Origin: Bacilli bacterium
GTDB lineage: Bacteria; Bacillota_I; Bacilli_A; RF39; UBA660
Length of the DNA stretch: 64,000 bases
NCBI GenBank assembly: GCA_900772415.1
Contig: CAAHEC010000022.1
Span: 1 to 64,000, forward strand
Reading direction: 5' to 3'
The position numbers and the translations under genes are program-made. Below are positions 52,856 to 61,317 of this stretch, in pieces (the first letter of the stretch is position 1; every line of letters starts with the position of its first letter). The notes below the pieces were generated by a model, which made no database searches, was not told where the DNA came from, and was given only the letters and a program-made list of their open reading frames with translations.

Positions 52856-53854
52856 CTATTTATTGTTATTATCTATCAAATTTTTCATTTCTTTAAGTTT
52901 AGTTTCCAATAATTTTTTATCAATTAATTTTAACTTATATTCAGAAATCATAGTCTGAGACATGTTTTTACTAATTGAATATTCAACAACATATTCATCT
53001 TTAGAACTACATAGTATAACACCAACACTTGGATTTTCTTGTCCTTTTTTCACGTCTCTATCTAGTGCTTCTAAATATAAATTCATTTTTCCTAAATATT
53101 CTGCTTTAAATTCTCCTATTTTTAATTCAAATGCTACTAAACAAGATAATTCTCTGTTATAGAATAATAAGTCAATAAAGAAGTCATGATTCCCAACCTG
53201 AACTCTATATTCGTCCCTAATAAAAATAAAGTCTTTACCTACTTCTAATATAAAATCTTTTAAGTTTTTTAGAATTGCATTCTTTAAATCATTTTCGGAA
53301 AATTCATTTGGTAAATCTAAAAACTCTAAACTATAAGTATCTAAAATTTTAGTGTTTGGGTAATTACCTTCATCTATAGTTTTATTTAATATCGGTAATT
53401 GTTTTCCATCTGAAAGCATATATCTTTCATAATATGCTGATGATATTTGTCTATCTAATTCTCTTTTTGAATAATTATTTTTAATAGATAATTTTAAATA
53501 AAAATGCCTTTTTTCTTTGATTTTAGCTCCATTTAATATAAGTAGATTGTTTGTCCAAGACAATTGCGTCACCAGTGGTGTCGCAATCTCATCATCTTTA
53601 TAAGTACTATAAAATTGGATCATACGTTCTATATTTCTTTTGGTAAATCCCTTTATGTCAGGATAGTTATTTTTCATAAAATCTGAAGCTTTTGTTGTTA
53701 TTTTATCTCCATAATTACTGTTTTCTTTTAGTTCATATAGAAATTTACCAACTTCTAAATATAATAAAATCATTTCTTCATTTACTTTTCTGTATGCATT
53801 ATTTTTTCTTTTTTCAATCATTTCAATGATTTGATTAAAATTTATATCTAACAT
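52856..53854 (-). CDS. DUF1016 (YhcG-type) protein with PD-(D/E)XK nuclease domain
   Basis: 332 residues from the ATG at 53854; an ATG four codons earlier overlaps the AAGGATG ribosome site. N-terminal helical DUF1016 region (about 1-150, with YLEVGKFLYELKENSNYGDK and FTKRNIERMIQFY). C-terminal PD-(D/E)XK domain (about 190-310) with the Asp in FFIDLLFYN and ExK in AFELKIGEF. Family members are linked to mobile and defence loci; the biochemical target is not settled. It stands alone with a decayed gene next to it, which suggests horizontal acquisition. Confidence 0.85.
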   Translation of the reverse strand: MLDINFNQIIEMIEKRKNNAYRKVNEEMILLYLEVGKFLYELKENSNYGDKITTKASDFMKNNYPDIKGFTKRNIERMIQFYSTYKDDEIATPLVTQLSWTNNLLILNGAKIKEKRHFYLKLSIKNNYSKRELDRQISSAYYERYMLSDGKQLPILNKTIDEGNYPNTKILDTYSLEFLDLPNEFSENDLKNAILKNLKDFILEVGKDFIFIRDEYRVQVGNHDFFIDLLFYNRELSCLVAFELKIGEFKAEYLGKMNLYLEALDRDVKKGQENPSVGVILCSSKDEYVVEYSISKNMSQTMISEYKLKLIDKKLLETKLKEMKNLIDNNNK

Positions 53855-54138
53855 ATTTAAACACATCCTTAAAATAAATTATATTATTTAGTTTTAGAAA
53901 ATAATATATTTTCAAATTTATGTAACTATATATAGAAAGAGAACTTAGTTTGTAAGTTATATGATATTCGCTTTTAAATTTTTATCAATAAAGTTTATAT
54001 GCGTCTTTGTTTGTCCTATATGCTCTTTTTTTATTTCTTTATAATAATTTACTTTTTCTCCTTCTTAAGCCATCTATTATACGAATTATTATTAAAAAAA
54101 ATGTCAAAAAAAGATACACATCACGTGTATCTCAATTA
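53855..54138. other. Gene-free stretch between DUF1016 and cohesin-like genes
   Basis: About 284 A+T-rich bases. A 33-codon open stretch on the minus strand (KVNYYKEIKKEHIGQTK, about 54060-53958) lacks a start codon and ribosome site. A terminator occupies the right end. Nothing else seen. Confidence 0.5.
54111..54135 (-). terminator. Terminator of the glucosaminidase/cohesin-like operon
   Basis: The minus-strand stem AGATACAC-GTGAT-GTGTATCT is followed by six T, just after the cohesin-like gene stop. Confidence 0.85.
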
Positions 54139-55668
54139 TTAATCATCATCTTCTAGAGAAACTCTTCTAAATGATGGTTTTGTTTTTTCCAATCTTTTTT
54201 TTGCCTCTTCTTTTTCTTTTAGCTTTTCCTTTCTAGATTTTTTGGGAATGTTAAATTTATCATCTTCTATTTGTTTAATAACAGGTCTTTCATCTACATC
54301 ATCTAAAGAATAGTCATAATTATCTTCATAAGATTCCTTTGTAATCTTGCCTTTTAATTTATCTATTTTTCTTTGATACCTTTCTATCTTTTTATCATTT
54401 GATTTAAATTTACCTAATAATTTAAATATAATAATTAGAATAAATATCAATGCTAGAGTCACTGCTACATAAAATACGTATTTAGTATGCATATCTTTTA
54501 TGTCTGATAACTCCTTATAATATCTTGAAAATGTACTATTTTTCTTATCATATAAATAAAAGCCTTCGTCACCAGTTTCTAAGTTTTTAGCGTAAACCAA
54601 ATAGTAGTTATCATTATTGTCATATTTATACTTGTAACCATCTATTGTTAAATCATTTATTTTAAAACTAGTTTTAACAAAATCAAGAGGAACTTTAATT
54701 CCTTTTTTATCAAGAATAAGTAAATTAACTTCCCCACCTTTAGCTTCCTTAAATGATGCGTATGAATTCTTATTCTTATCATAGATAAATAATTTTATGT
54801 TTCCATCCTCATCTTTTAATGCTACTAAAAGTACTTTTGCTATTTCACTTTGATAAGCACAAACATCTTGATTTTCTATTCTTACAGTAGTTTCGGTAAA
54901 GCCGACTGGTATGTTTTCTACCTGACCTTTTTTTCTAACAATGGTATAAGTTTTATCTCCAATCTTTACCTTTACTGGATCTAGTTCCTGAACAGTTAAA
55001 TTTATTATATATTTCTTTTTTTCTCCATGTTCTGCCGTTACCGTTATTTCAATCTTATTAATACCATCTACAACATCTATTTCACCTGCTCCAGAAATAC
55101 TTGATTTACTATCTTGTGCGGTTGCAATTATCTTTGCTTTTGTTGTATCAACCGGAAGAGTTGCCTGATATTCAGTAATATCTTTATTAAATGATGGTGA
55201 TAAGGTAGCTCCCTCAACCGATAATGAACTTAAATTATTATTTCTACTATAACTTGCCTCTATTTCTGATTGACTTTTCATTGTAATAGATGATGAACCA
55301 GCAAAAGCAGAACACTGAGCATTTGTAGAATTACTTGCAAGAGATACATTTACTACTTTAAATGATGTTGTACCTGATGAAATAGATTTAAAAGTATAAC
55401 TGCTAGTTTTACTATCTCCGATTACTCCTACTACTTTTGAACTACCACTAATTAACTGAACTTTAGATGCATCATAACTTAATACATAATACCACGATCC
55501 AACATCAGATGATACTGTTGTACTTACTTTAAAAGTGCTTCCTACAACAGCACTTTTAGGTGATGAAACACTAACAGAACAAGCTGCTCTTACATCATCT
55601 ATTTTAAATATAAATGTAAATAACAATATAAATAAACTAAATAATAATATCCTAATTTTTTTATTCAT
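54139..55668 (-). CDS. Membrane-anchored protein with cohesin-like and cadherin-like domains
   Basis: 509 residues. Signal peptide 1-28. A cohesin-like beta domain follows at about 29-150 (VSVSSPKSAVVGSTFKVST; YVLSYDASKVQLISGS). A cadherin-like beta-sandwich domain (about 163-250) has LSSLSVEGATLSPSFNKD and ITVTAEHGEKKKYIINL. An unrecognised exported region (about 250-405) is followed by a membrane helix (about 409-432) and a basic, coiled-coil cytoplasmic tail of about 75 residues. It lies ten bases after a dockerin-bearing glucosaminidase gene, so it may hold that enzyme at the cell surface. The cohesin call is moderate. Confidence 0.75.
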   Translation of the reverse strand: MNKKIRILLFSLFILLFTFIFKIDDVRAACSVSVSSPKSAVVGSTFKVSTTVSSDVGSWYYVLSYDASKVQLISGSSKVVGVIGDSKTSSYTFKSISSGTTSFKVVNVSLASNSTNAQCSAFAGSSSITMKSQSEIEASYSRNNNLSSLSVEGATLSPSFNKDITEYQATLPVDTTKAKIIATAQDSKSSISGAGEIDVVDGINKIEITVTAEHGEKKKYIINLTVQELDPVKVKIGDKTYTIVRKKGQVENIPVGFTETTVRIENQDVCAYQSEIAKVLLVALKDEDGNIKLFIYDKNKNSYASFKEAKGGEVNLLILDKKGIKVPLDFVKTSFKINDLTIDGYKYKYDNNDNYYLVYAKNLETGDEGFYLYDKKNSTFSRYYKELSDIKDMHTKYVFYVAVTLALIFILIIIFKLLGKFKSNDKKIERYQRKIDKLKGKITKESYEDNYDYSLDDVDERPVIKQIEDDKFNIPKKSRKEKLKEKEEAKKRLEKTKPSFRRVSLEDDD

Positions 55669-55678
55669 TTATTTCCTC

Positions 55679-57445
55679 CTACTGATTTATACTATATTCT
55701 TGAAGCAAATATTTTTTTAATAATAGTAAGTCAACAACATCTACCTTACCATCTTTATTTATATCGGCTGCTTTTTTATTAGGTTCTCCTAAACTTATTT
55801 CTCCTAAAATATATTTTTTTATGAAAAGTAAGTCAACAACTGATATATTAGCATCTCCATTTATATCTCCATATACAACAATTTGAAAAGTTTTTTTACT
55901 ATCTATTTCAACTATATCTCCCGTAGCAACGGCACCTGATGTTTTAGAATTCCAAGAAGAATTAAGAGTTGCAACCTTTGCAGAAACTCCACTTAATCTC
56001 TGTCTTAAGTTTGACATATCTTCCCCTAAAGCGACTTTAGTTATATAACCAGTTTCTAAAGAATATCCAGCATTAGATATTTTAGTTTCCGGACTTATTT
56101 CAGGCTTGCTATTATTACCATTATTATTTTCTTCTGTTTTACCATTATCAGTTTCATTACCACCTATCGTATCAGTTCTGGAAACTTTATAAGCATTAGA
56201 TGTCATATTATTATAAACAGGTATAGTAAATGTGTAATTATCATTTAATTTGCCACTTTTTTCATATGAACCATAAATGCTTGAAGACTCCGATGAAGGT
56301 GCCATAATATTTGTCATATATTCATAAGTATATGGAGCCGTTTTTCTGTTAGAAGATACATTGAATTTTTGAAAATATAACGTATCTTTTCCATTGTTAA
56401 CATATTTATTAGCAATAAATAATGCGCCTCCAGTTATAGCCTTTTGTCTTGTATTCCAACCTTCTTTAACTGCTCTTTGAAGTCCTAAAATATAATTATT
56501 TTCTCCAGAGTAAGCTCCTATATTATAAAAATTATAATATCCTTCATAACCACTAACTGTTCCAGATGCTGCAGATGACATTTTTATTCCCATTTCTTGA
56601 AGGGCACGTGATGCAAGGTGCGTAGATGATACTCCGGAAGCTTTTGCAGCCTCTATAAATGCATCAGCATATTTTTTAGTATATCCTTCTTCAGAAAAAC
56701 TTCCTTCCATAAAACTTCCGTTTAATATACCTTGTACTGATGAATTTTGTTTTTCATTATATATTAAACTTTCAAACATAAATATATTTTTTTCAGTCAA
56801 AAAGTTTCTTGGATCCAAAAAATACCCAACAGCATCATAACATGGTGCATACCAGTTTTTGCCATCTACTATTACTCCGTTTGGATTTTCACTATCTCTA
56901 TAAAATAATGATGGGTAAAGATATGAAATCGAACTTTGTCCCTTCTCACTTTCTGCTGTTACTGAAGCTTTCCAATCAAGATTAGTATTATCTGCTTTAA
57001 ACGTCCAATTAGGATGAATAGCATGTAATTTTCTTAAATAAGGTTTATAACTATTTGGAAAAGAGCTTATACTTTGTTCAAATGAAGTATCATCATTATA
57101 TGAATACGTTTTTACATCATACATGCAAGCTTTTGCAAGATAACCTGTATATTCTCTTGCAGCGTAGTCCATTTTTACCGCATACCAAGTTTGATTATTC
57201 TTTCCATTGTTAGGTCCGATTGCAGTTTTTATATAAGAAACTTCCTGATTTGCTGCTACCTTAACGTCATCATTTCCGTTTTTTATGGCATCTGATTTAT
57301 CACTTGGAGACGTTCTTAGTGCACACTTATACTTTGCCTTATACATATCATATGAAAATGCATTTACTTTTGGTAACATAATAAAACATGAAAGTATTGC
57401 AAAGAACATAATTAATAATTTTTTCTTCTTGTTAAGCATTTTCAT
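55679..57445 (-). CDS. Exported endo-beta-N-acetylglucosaminidase with C-terminal dockerin
   Basis: 588 residues. Signal peptide 1-29, then an SH3-like region (about 33-110), the glucosaminidase domain (about 230-380) with catalytic Glu in SRALQEMG, a Thr/Asn-rich linker, and a C-terminal dockerin (about 520-585) with two calcium loops: GDINGDANISVVD and ADINKDGKVDVVD. It cuts the glycan strand of peptidoglycan. The dockerin would fix it to a cohesin, probably the product of the next gene. RBS AGGAG is eight bases before the ATG. Confidence 0.9.
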   Translation of the reverse strand: MKMLNKKKKLLIMFFAILSCFIMLPKVNAFSYDMYKAKYKCALRTSPSDKSDAIKNGNDDVKVAANQEVSYIKTAIGPNNGKNNQTWYAVKMDYAAREYTGYLAKACMYDVKTYSYNDDTSFEQSISSFPNSYKPYLRKLHAIHPNWTFKADNTNLDWKASVTAESEKGQSSISYLYPSLFYRDSENPNGVIVDGKNWYAPCYDAVGYFLDPRNFLTEKNIFMFESLIYNEKQNSSVQGILNGSFMEGSFSEEGYTKKYADAFIEAAKASGVSSTHLASRALQEMGIKMSSAASGTVSGYEGYYNFYNIGAYSGENNYILGLQRAVKEGWNTRQKAITGGALFIANKYVNNGKDTLYFQKFNVSSNRKTAPYTYEYMTNIMAPSSESSSIYGSYEKSGKLNDNYTFTIPVYNNMTSNAYKVSRTDTIGGNETDNGKTEENNNGNNSKPEISPETKISNAGYSLETGYITKVALGEDMSNLRQRLSGVSAKVATLNSSWNSKTSGAVATGDIVEIDSKKTFQIVVYGDINGDANISVVDLLFIKKYILGEISLGEPNKKAADINKDGKVDVVDLLLLKKYLLQEYSINQ

Positions 57446-57662
57446 ATAACCAACTCCTACCTATATTGATTATAACATGAAAAGAATGGTAAAATATAGA
57501 TATTTAGACTAAATAAGCCCTAAATTGTCAAATATTGTAAAGCTATTTTGCATAATCTTTTGTTTTAAAAGCATCCTATTAATATAAATGATTTTGGTAT
57601 TCTAGCAAAGTTGTTTTTTGTCTAATTTTATTGTATACTTATAAAGTACTAGAGGTGATATT
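57446..57662. promoter_or_regulatory. Divergent promoter region of glucosaminidase and LCP genes
   Basis: To the left, TGTTATAAT on the minus strand (about 57471-57479) is an extended -10 for the glucosaminidase gene. To the right, TTGTTT (57610-57615), 17 bases, TATACT (57633-57638) serves the LCP gene. The middle has no other signal that I can name. Confidence 0.45.
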
Positions 57663-59276
57663 TTGGAAAATAAAAAAAAGAAATTTAAAAAAGCAGTATT
57701 ACTTTTATTTCCACTGTTAATAATTTATTATTTATCTAGCATATACTTCGTAAAAGAAATATATTATTATAATTCGTCAAAAAGTTTTATGACCTACGTT
57801 GTTTATGCATCTATCATATTAACAGCATTATTTATGGTTATATTTACTATAAGAGGTTTTAAATGTATAAAGAAAAATAAAACAAAAAGTTATGTTTGGT
57901 ATTTTATATTCATTATACTGTTTATTGCAACTGAATTATTCGCAAGCATAAACATAAGCAAAATATCTAATTCTTTATCTAAAATAACTAATAAAGAAGC
58001 TGGATACTCAACTAGTTTAGTTACTTTAAGTTCTTCTAAAATTAAAACAATAAAAGATTTAGACGATGAAAGCTTAATTGGTATGATAAGTGACACTAAT
58101 AACGATGAAGGCTATAAACTTCCTATGGAAATTATAAAAAGTAAAAAAATAGATAAAAAAAGTATTGTAAGCTACGACGATTTTACTTCAATGCTTACTG
58201 ATTTATATAATAAAAAAATAGATGCCATTTTTGTTAGTTCATCTTATGTGTCTATGTTTGCTAGCCTAGATGGATATGAAAACATAGGAAATGATACAAA
58301 GGTAATATATGAAAAAAATAAGAAGGTAATTAAAAAGACGTCAGAATCAAATAAAACGTTAAACGAACCATTTACTTTACTTATTATGGGAGTTGATTCA
58401 ACTTCTACGTCACTTAAAAAAAGCAATTCATTTAACGGGGATACGTTAATGCTTATTACGTTTAACCCAAACACTATGAATGCTACCATACTAAGTATTC
58501 CAAGGGATACTAGAGTACCTATTGTATGTACTAGATCAAAAGCTAAAAATAAGATAAATGCAACGGGAGCTTATGGTGCTGACTGCGTAATGGATACAAT
58601 AACAAACTTTACTGGTATTAAAATTGATTACTGGGTAAAAGTTAACTTTAAAGGAGTTGTATCCCTTGTTGATGCCCTAGGCGGTGTTGATATAGATGTT
58701 CCTTATTCATTTTGTGAACAAAATAGTAACAGAGACTTTGGAAAAGATACAATATACATAGAAAAAGGACGTCAAACATTAAACGGAGAGCAATCCCTAG
58801 CCTTTGCAAGAAATAGGCATCCTTGGCCACAATACTGTGGAAAAAAATATTCTAATTACACAAGTAATGATTTTATAAGAGGGCAAAATCAACAACAAAT
58901 AGTAAAAGCTATGGCTAATAAATTAAAAGATGTAAGAAGTTTATCTCAATTATATAAATTACTTGATATTGCAGGAGATAACTTAGATACAAATATTGAT
59001 AAAGATACTATGATTACTGGATTTGATACCTTTAAGAATATAATCTTTAATTCTAAAAACATAAATAACGAAGACTTTGTTGGAACTCAAAGACTATACC
59101 TATCTGGTTATGATAATAAGATTAATGGTATTTACTACTTTGAGTATTCGGTACAAAGTTTAAAAGAAGTTGTTAATGCAATGAAAATTAATCTTGAAAT
59201 AAAAAAACCAGAAATGGATAAGGAATTTAGTTTTTCAATAAATAATCCATATGAAGATACACAAATAGGAAAATAA
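57663..59276 (+). CDS. LytR-CpsA-Psr (LCP) family wall-polymer ligase with an extra domain
   Basis: 537 residues, starting at TTG with GAGGTGATA upstream. Three membrane helices (about 10-30, 42-64, 76-96) precede an exported domain (about 105-225) whose LDDESLIGMISDTNNDEG and YNKKIDAIFVSSSY resemble part of a solute-binding fold. The LCP catalytic domain (about 235-480) has LLIMGVDSTS, DTLMLITFNP, SIPRDTRV, and FARNRH. It transfers lipid-linked polymers to peptidoglycan. The first gene of an envelope pair with an O-antigen-ligase-like gene. Confidence 0.92.
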   Translation: MENKKKKFKKAVLLLFPLLIIYYLSSIYFVKEIYYYNSSKSFMTYVVYASIILTALFMVIFTIRGFKCIKKNKTKSYVWYFIFIILFIATELFASINISKISNSLSKITNKEAGYSTSLVTLSSSKIKTIKDLDDESLIGMISDTNNDEGYKLPMEIIKSKKIDKKSIVSYDDFTSMLTDLYNKKIDAIFVSSSYVSMFASLDGYENIGNDTKVIYEKNKKVIKKTSESNKTLNEPFTLLIMGVDSTSTSLKKSNSFNGDTLMLITFNPNTMNATILSIPRDTRVPIVCTRSKAKNKINATGAYGADCVMDTITNFTGIKIDYWVKVNFKGVVSLVDALGGVDIDVPYSFCEQNSNRDFGKDTIYIEKGRQTLNGEQSLAFARNRHPWPQYCGKKYSNYTSNDFIRGQNQQQIVKAMANKLKDVRSLSQLYKLLDIAGDNLDTNIDKDTMITGFDTFKNIIFNSKNINNEDFVGTQRLYLSGYDNKINGIYYFEYSVQSLKEVVNAMKINLEIKKPEMDKEFSFSINNPYEDTQIGK

Positions 59277-59353
59277 ACTTATAAAAATTAAGTTTCTTTT
59301 CCTTTTTTTAGTATAATGTTATAATGTTATTATAGCTAAAGGAGTTCGTAATA

Positions 59354-60619
59354 ATGATTAAAAAACTATTTAAAAACTATGAAAAAATATTTATGATATT
59401 TTTGTATTTACAACCATTTTTAGATTTATCAGCGGGCATTATGCTTCATTTTAATATTAATCTAACAATTAGTTCAGTAATAAGAATCTTATTTATGGTG
59501 GTAAGCTTTATATACTTAATTTTTTATATAAGAAATAAAAAACTTAATATATACTTAGGATGTCTAATACTTTATTTTATAATGTTTATAACAACGGTTT
59601 TAATAACAAAAGGTTATCCTGCCCTATTTTATGAGGTTAAAAACCTAATTACAACTTACTACTTTGTAGTTATTATGCTCACGCTTACTAATCTTTATAA
59701 AAATACTTTGTTTAATACTAAAAACTTACTTATAATATACGTAATATATTTAATCTGTATATTTATTCCAAACATATTTAACATTGGTTTTAACAGCTAC
59801 TATGAAAGTAAGACAGGTTCCGTTGGATGGTTTTTATCTGCCAATTCAGTAGGTAGCATTTTATCTATTATACTTCCTATATTACTTATTAATATTAAAA
59901 AAATAAACATAAAAATAATGATATTAGGATTAATAAACTTATATGTAATATTTGGTATAGGAACAAAGGTTCCACCACTTACGTTTATATTAGTAATTGG
60001 CATAAACGTACTTTATTATATTATTACATTAATAAGAAAAAAAGAATATAAAAAGTTAGCCATTATCTTATTACCAGTTATAATAGTTTTTATAGCATCA
60101 TTCTTCATATTTCCAAAAACTCACTTTTATAAAAACTTAGTTATTCATATAAATTATTTAGAAAAAAAAGATAATGGAAAAATAACTACTTGGCATATAA
60201 TAGATCATTTTATATTCTCAGAAAGACTTTCATTTGAAGAAAAAACAAGAAAAGCATACAATAAATCTAGTATTCTTGAAAAGGCTTTTGGAATTGGTTA
60301 TATAGAAAATTATTCTACTGATAAAGTAAGTCTTAAAACGGTTGAAATGGACTATTTCGATGTATTTTATAGACATGGTATATTTGGTTTTATTTTATTC
60401 TTTTATCCATTAGTATACGTTTTAAAAGGCATATTAAATAATAAATATAAATTAAATAAAAAAACACTTAATATTGGCACATCAATTTTACTTATGTTTA
60501 TTCTTGCATTATTTCAAGGACATATATTTGTAAACCCTGCAAATAGCATTTATGTAGCATTAATATTAGCCTTAACCTATAATAAAAGTATGGAATTTAA
60601 AATCGAAAAACAAGCTTAA
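59354..60619 (+). CDS. O-antigen ligase/Wzy-like polymerase
   Basis: 421 residues with ten or more membrane helices and one large exported loop (about 255-330, with HIIDHFIFSERLSFEEK and ILEKAFGIGY), the layout of the O-antigen ligase/polymerase family. It probably polymerises or transfers lipid-linked sugars outside the membrane. It follows LCP by 77 bases, with AAAGGAG before the ATG; a short leader with TATAAT-like sequences (about 59312-59325) lies between. It ends in a strong terminator. Confidence 0.85.
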   Translation: MIKKLFKNYEKIFMIFLYLQPFLDLSAGIMLHFNINLTISSVIRILFMVVSFIYLIFYIRNKKLNIYLGCLILYFIMFITTVLITKGYPALFYEVKNLITTYYFVVIMLTLTNLYKNTLFNTKNLLIIYVIYLICIFIPNIFNIGFNSYYESKTGSVGWFLSANSVGSILSIILPILLINIKKINIKIMILGLINLYVIFGIGTKVPPLTFILVIGINVLYYIITLIRKKEYKKLAIILLPVIIVFIASFFIFPKTHFYKNLVIHINYLEKKDNGKITTWHIIDHFIFSERLSFEEKTRKAYNKSSILEKAFGIGYIENYSTDKVSLKTVEMDYFDVFYRHGIFGFILFFYPLVYVLKGILNNKYKLNKKTLNIGTSILLMFILALFQGHIFVNPANSIYVALILALTYNKSMEFKIEKQA

Positions 60620-60645
60620 ATATTAAATTAAAGCTTGTTTTTTGT
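60608..60645. terminator. Bidirectional terminator
   Basis: AACAAGCTT and AAGCTTGTT around a 12-base loop, followed by TTTTT, between convergent genes. Confidence 0.85.
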
Positions 60646-61317
60646 TTAATCCATTTCTACTATATATAACTTATTATTATCTTTAATAAGAATCATTTTA
60701 GCTTCTGTCTCATATCCTAAGTCTTCTTTATAATCCCAAGAAATAGTTACTTTATAAGCATCTACTGTTGTACCCTTTGATGTTGTAGTAACATATTTTT
60801 TATATCTTCTTTCTTTAGTAGGTTTAGTAGTTGTTGTAATATCCTTAATAACAAACGTAGTATTTTCTAACTTAACATCATTTATAGAGCTTACTTCTGG
60901 AAGTTTTTGAGTTCTTTTATCTGATTTAACTTCAACATATTTATAAAATGTACTTCTAGCTTGATCAATAAAATTATCTTTCATATCTTCTTTAATAAAT
61001 TGTATTCCACCAATATCATTTTTAGATAACTTATTATTTAATGTATAAAAGTCAATTATAAATAGCTTTGATATTTCTTTAGCATAATCTTCATAATTTA
61101 CGTCATTAGAAGATAAAATTTTATCTAACTTTTCAAATTCTTCCTTATAAATTGCAGTTTCGTTTTCATCTAAAGTATATCCATACTTAGATATTGTCTT
61201 AATTACTTTAACTTCATTTTTATCAGTTTTAAAGAAAAACTTATAAACTAGCACTCCTATAATTAAAAATATAACTAATATAATTAAGATTATTAATATT
61301 TTTCTAATTTTTTTCAT
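60646..61317 (-). CDS. Membrane-anchored protein downstream of the LtaS-like gene
   Basis: 223 residues: a basic start and one membrane helix (about 7-30), then an exported region with no cysteines. ITTTTKPTKERRYKKYVTTT (about 158-178) is a low-complexity insert in an otherwise mixed alpha-beta domain. The last part (YKVTISWDYKEDLGYETEAKM) looks like a beta sheet. It overlaps the LtaS-like gene by 14 bases, so it is probably an accessory to that enzyme. No family recognised. Confidence 0.7.
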   Translation of the reverse strand: MKKIRKILIILIILVIFLIIGVLVYKFFFKTDKNEVKVIKTISKYGYTLDENETAIYKEEFEKLDKILSSNDVNYEDYAKEISKLFIIDFYTLNNKLSKNDIGGIQFIKEDMKDNFIDQARSTFYKYVEVKSDKRTQKLPEVSSINDVKLENTTFVIKDITTTTKPTKERRYKKYVTTTSKGTTVDAYKVTISWDYKEDLGYETEAKMILIKDNNKLYIVEMD

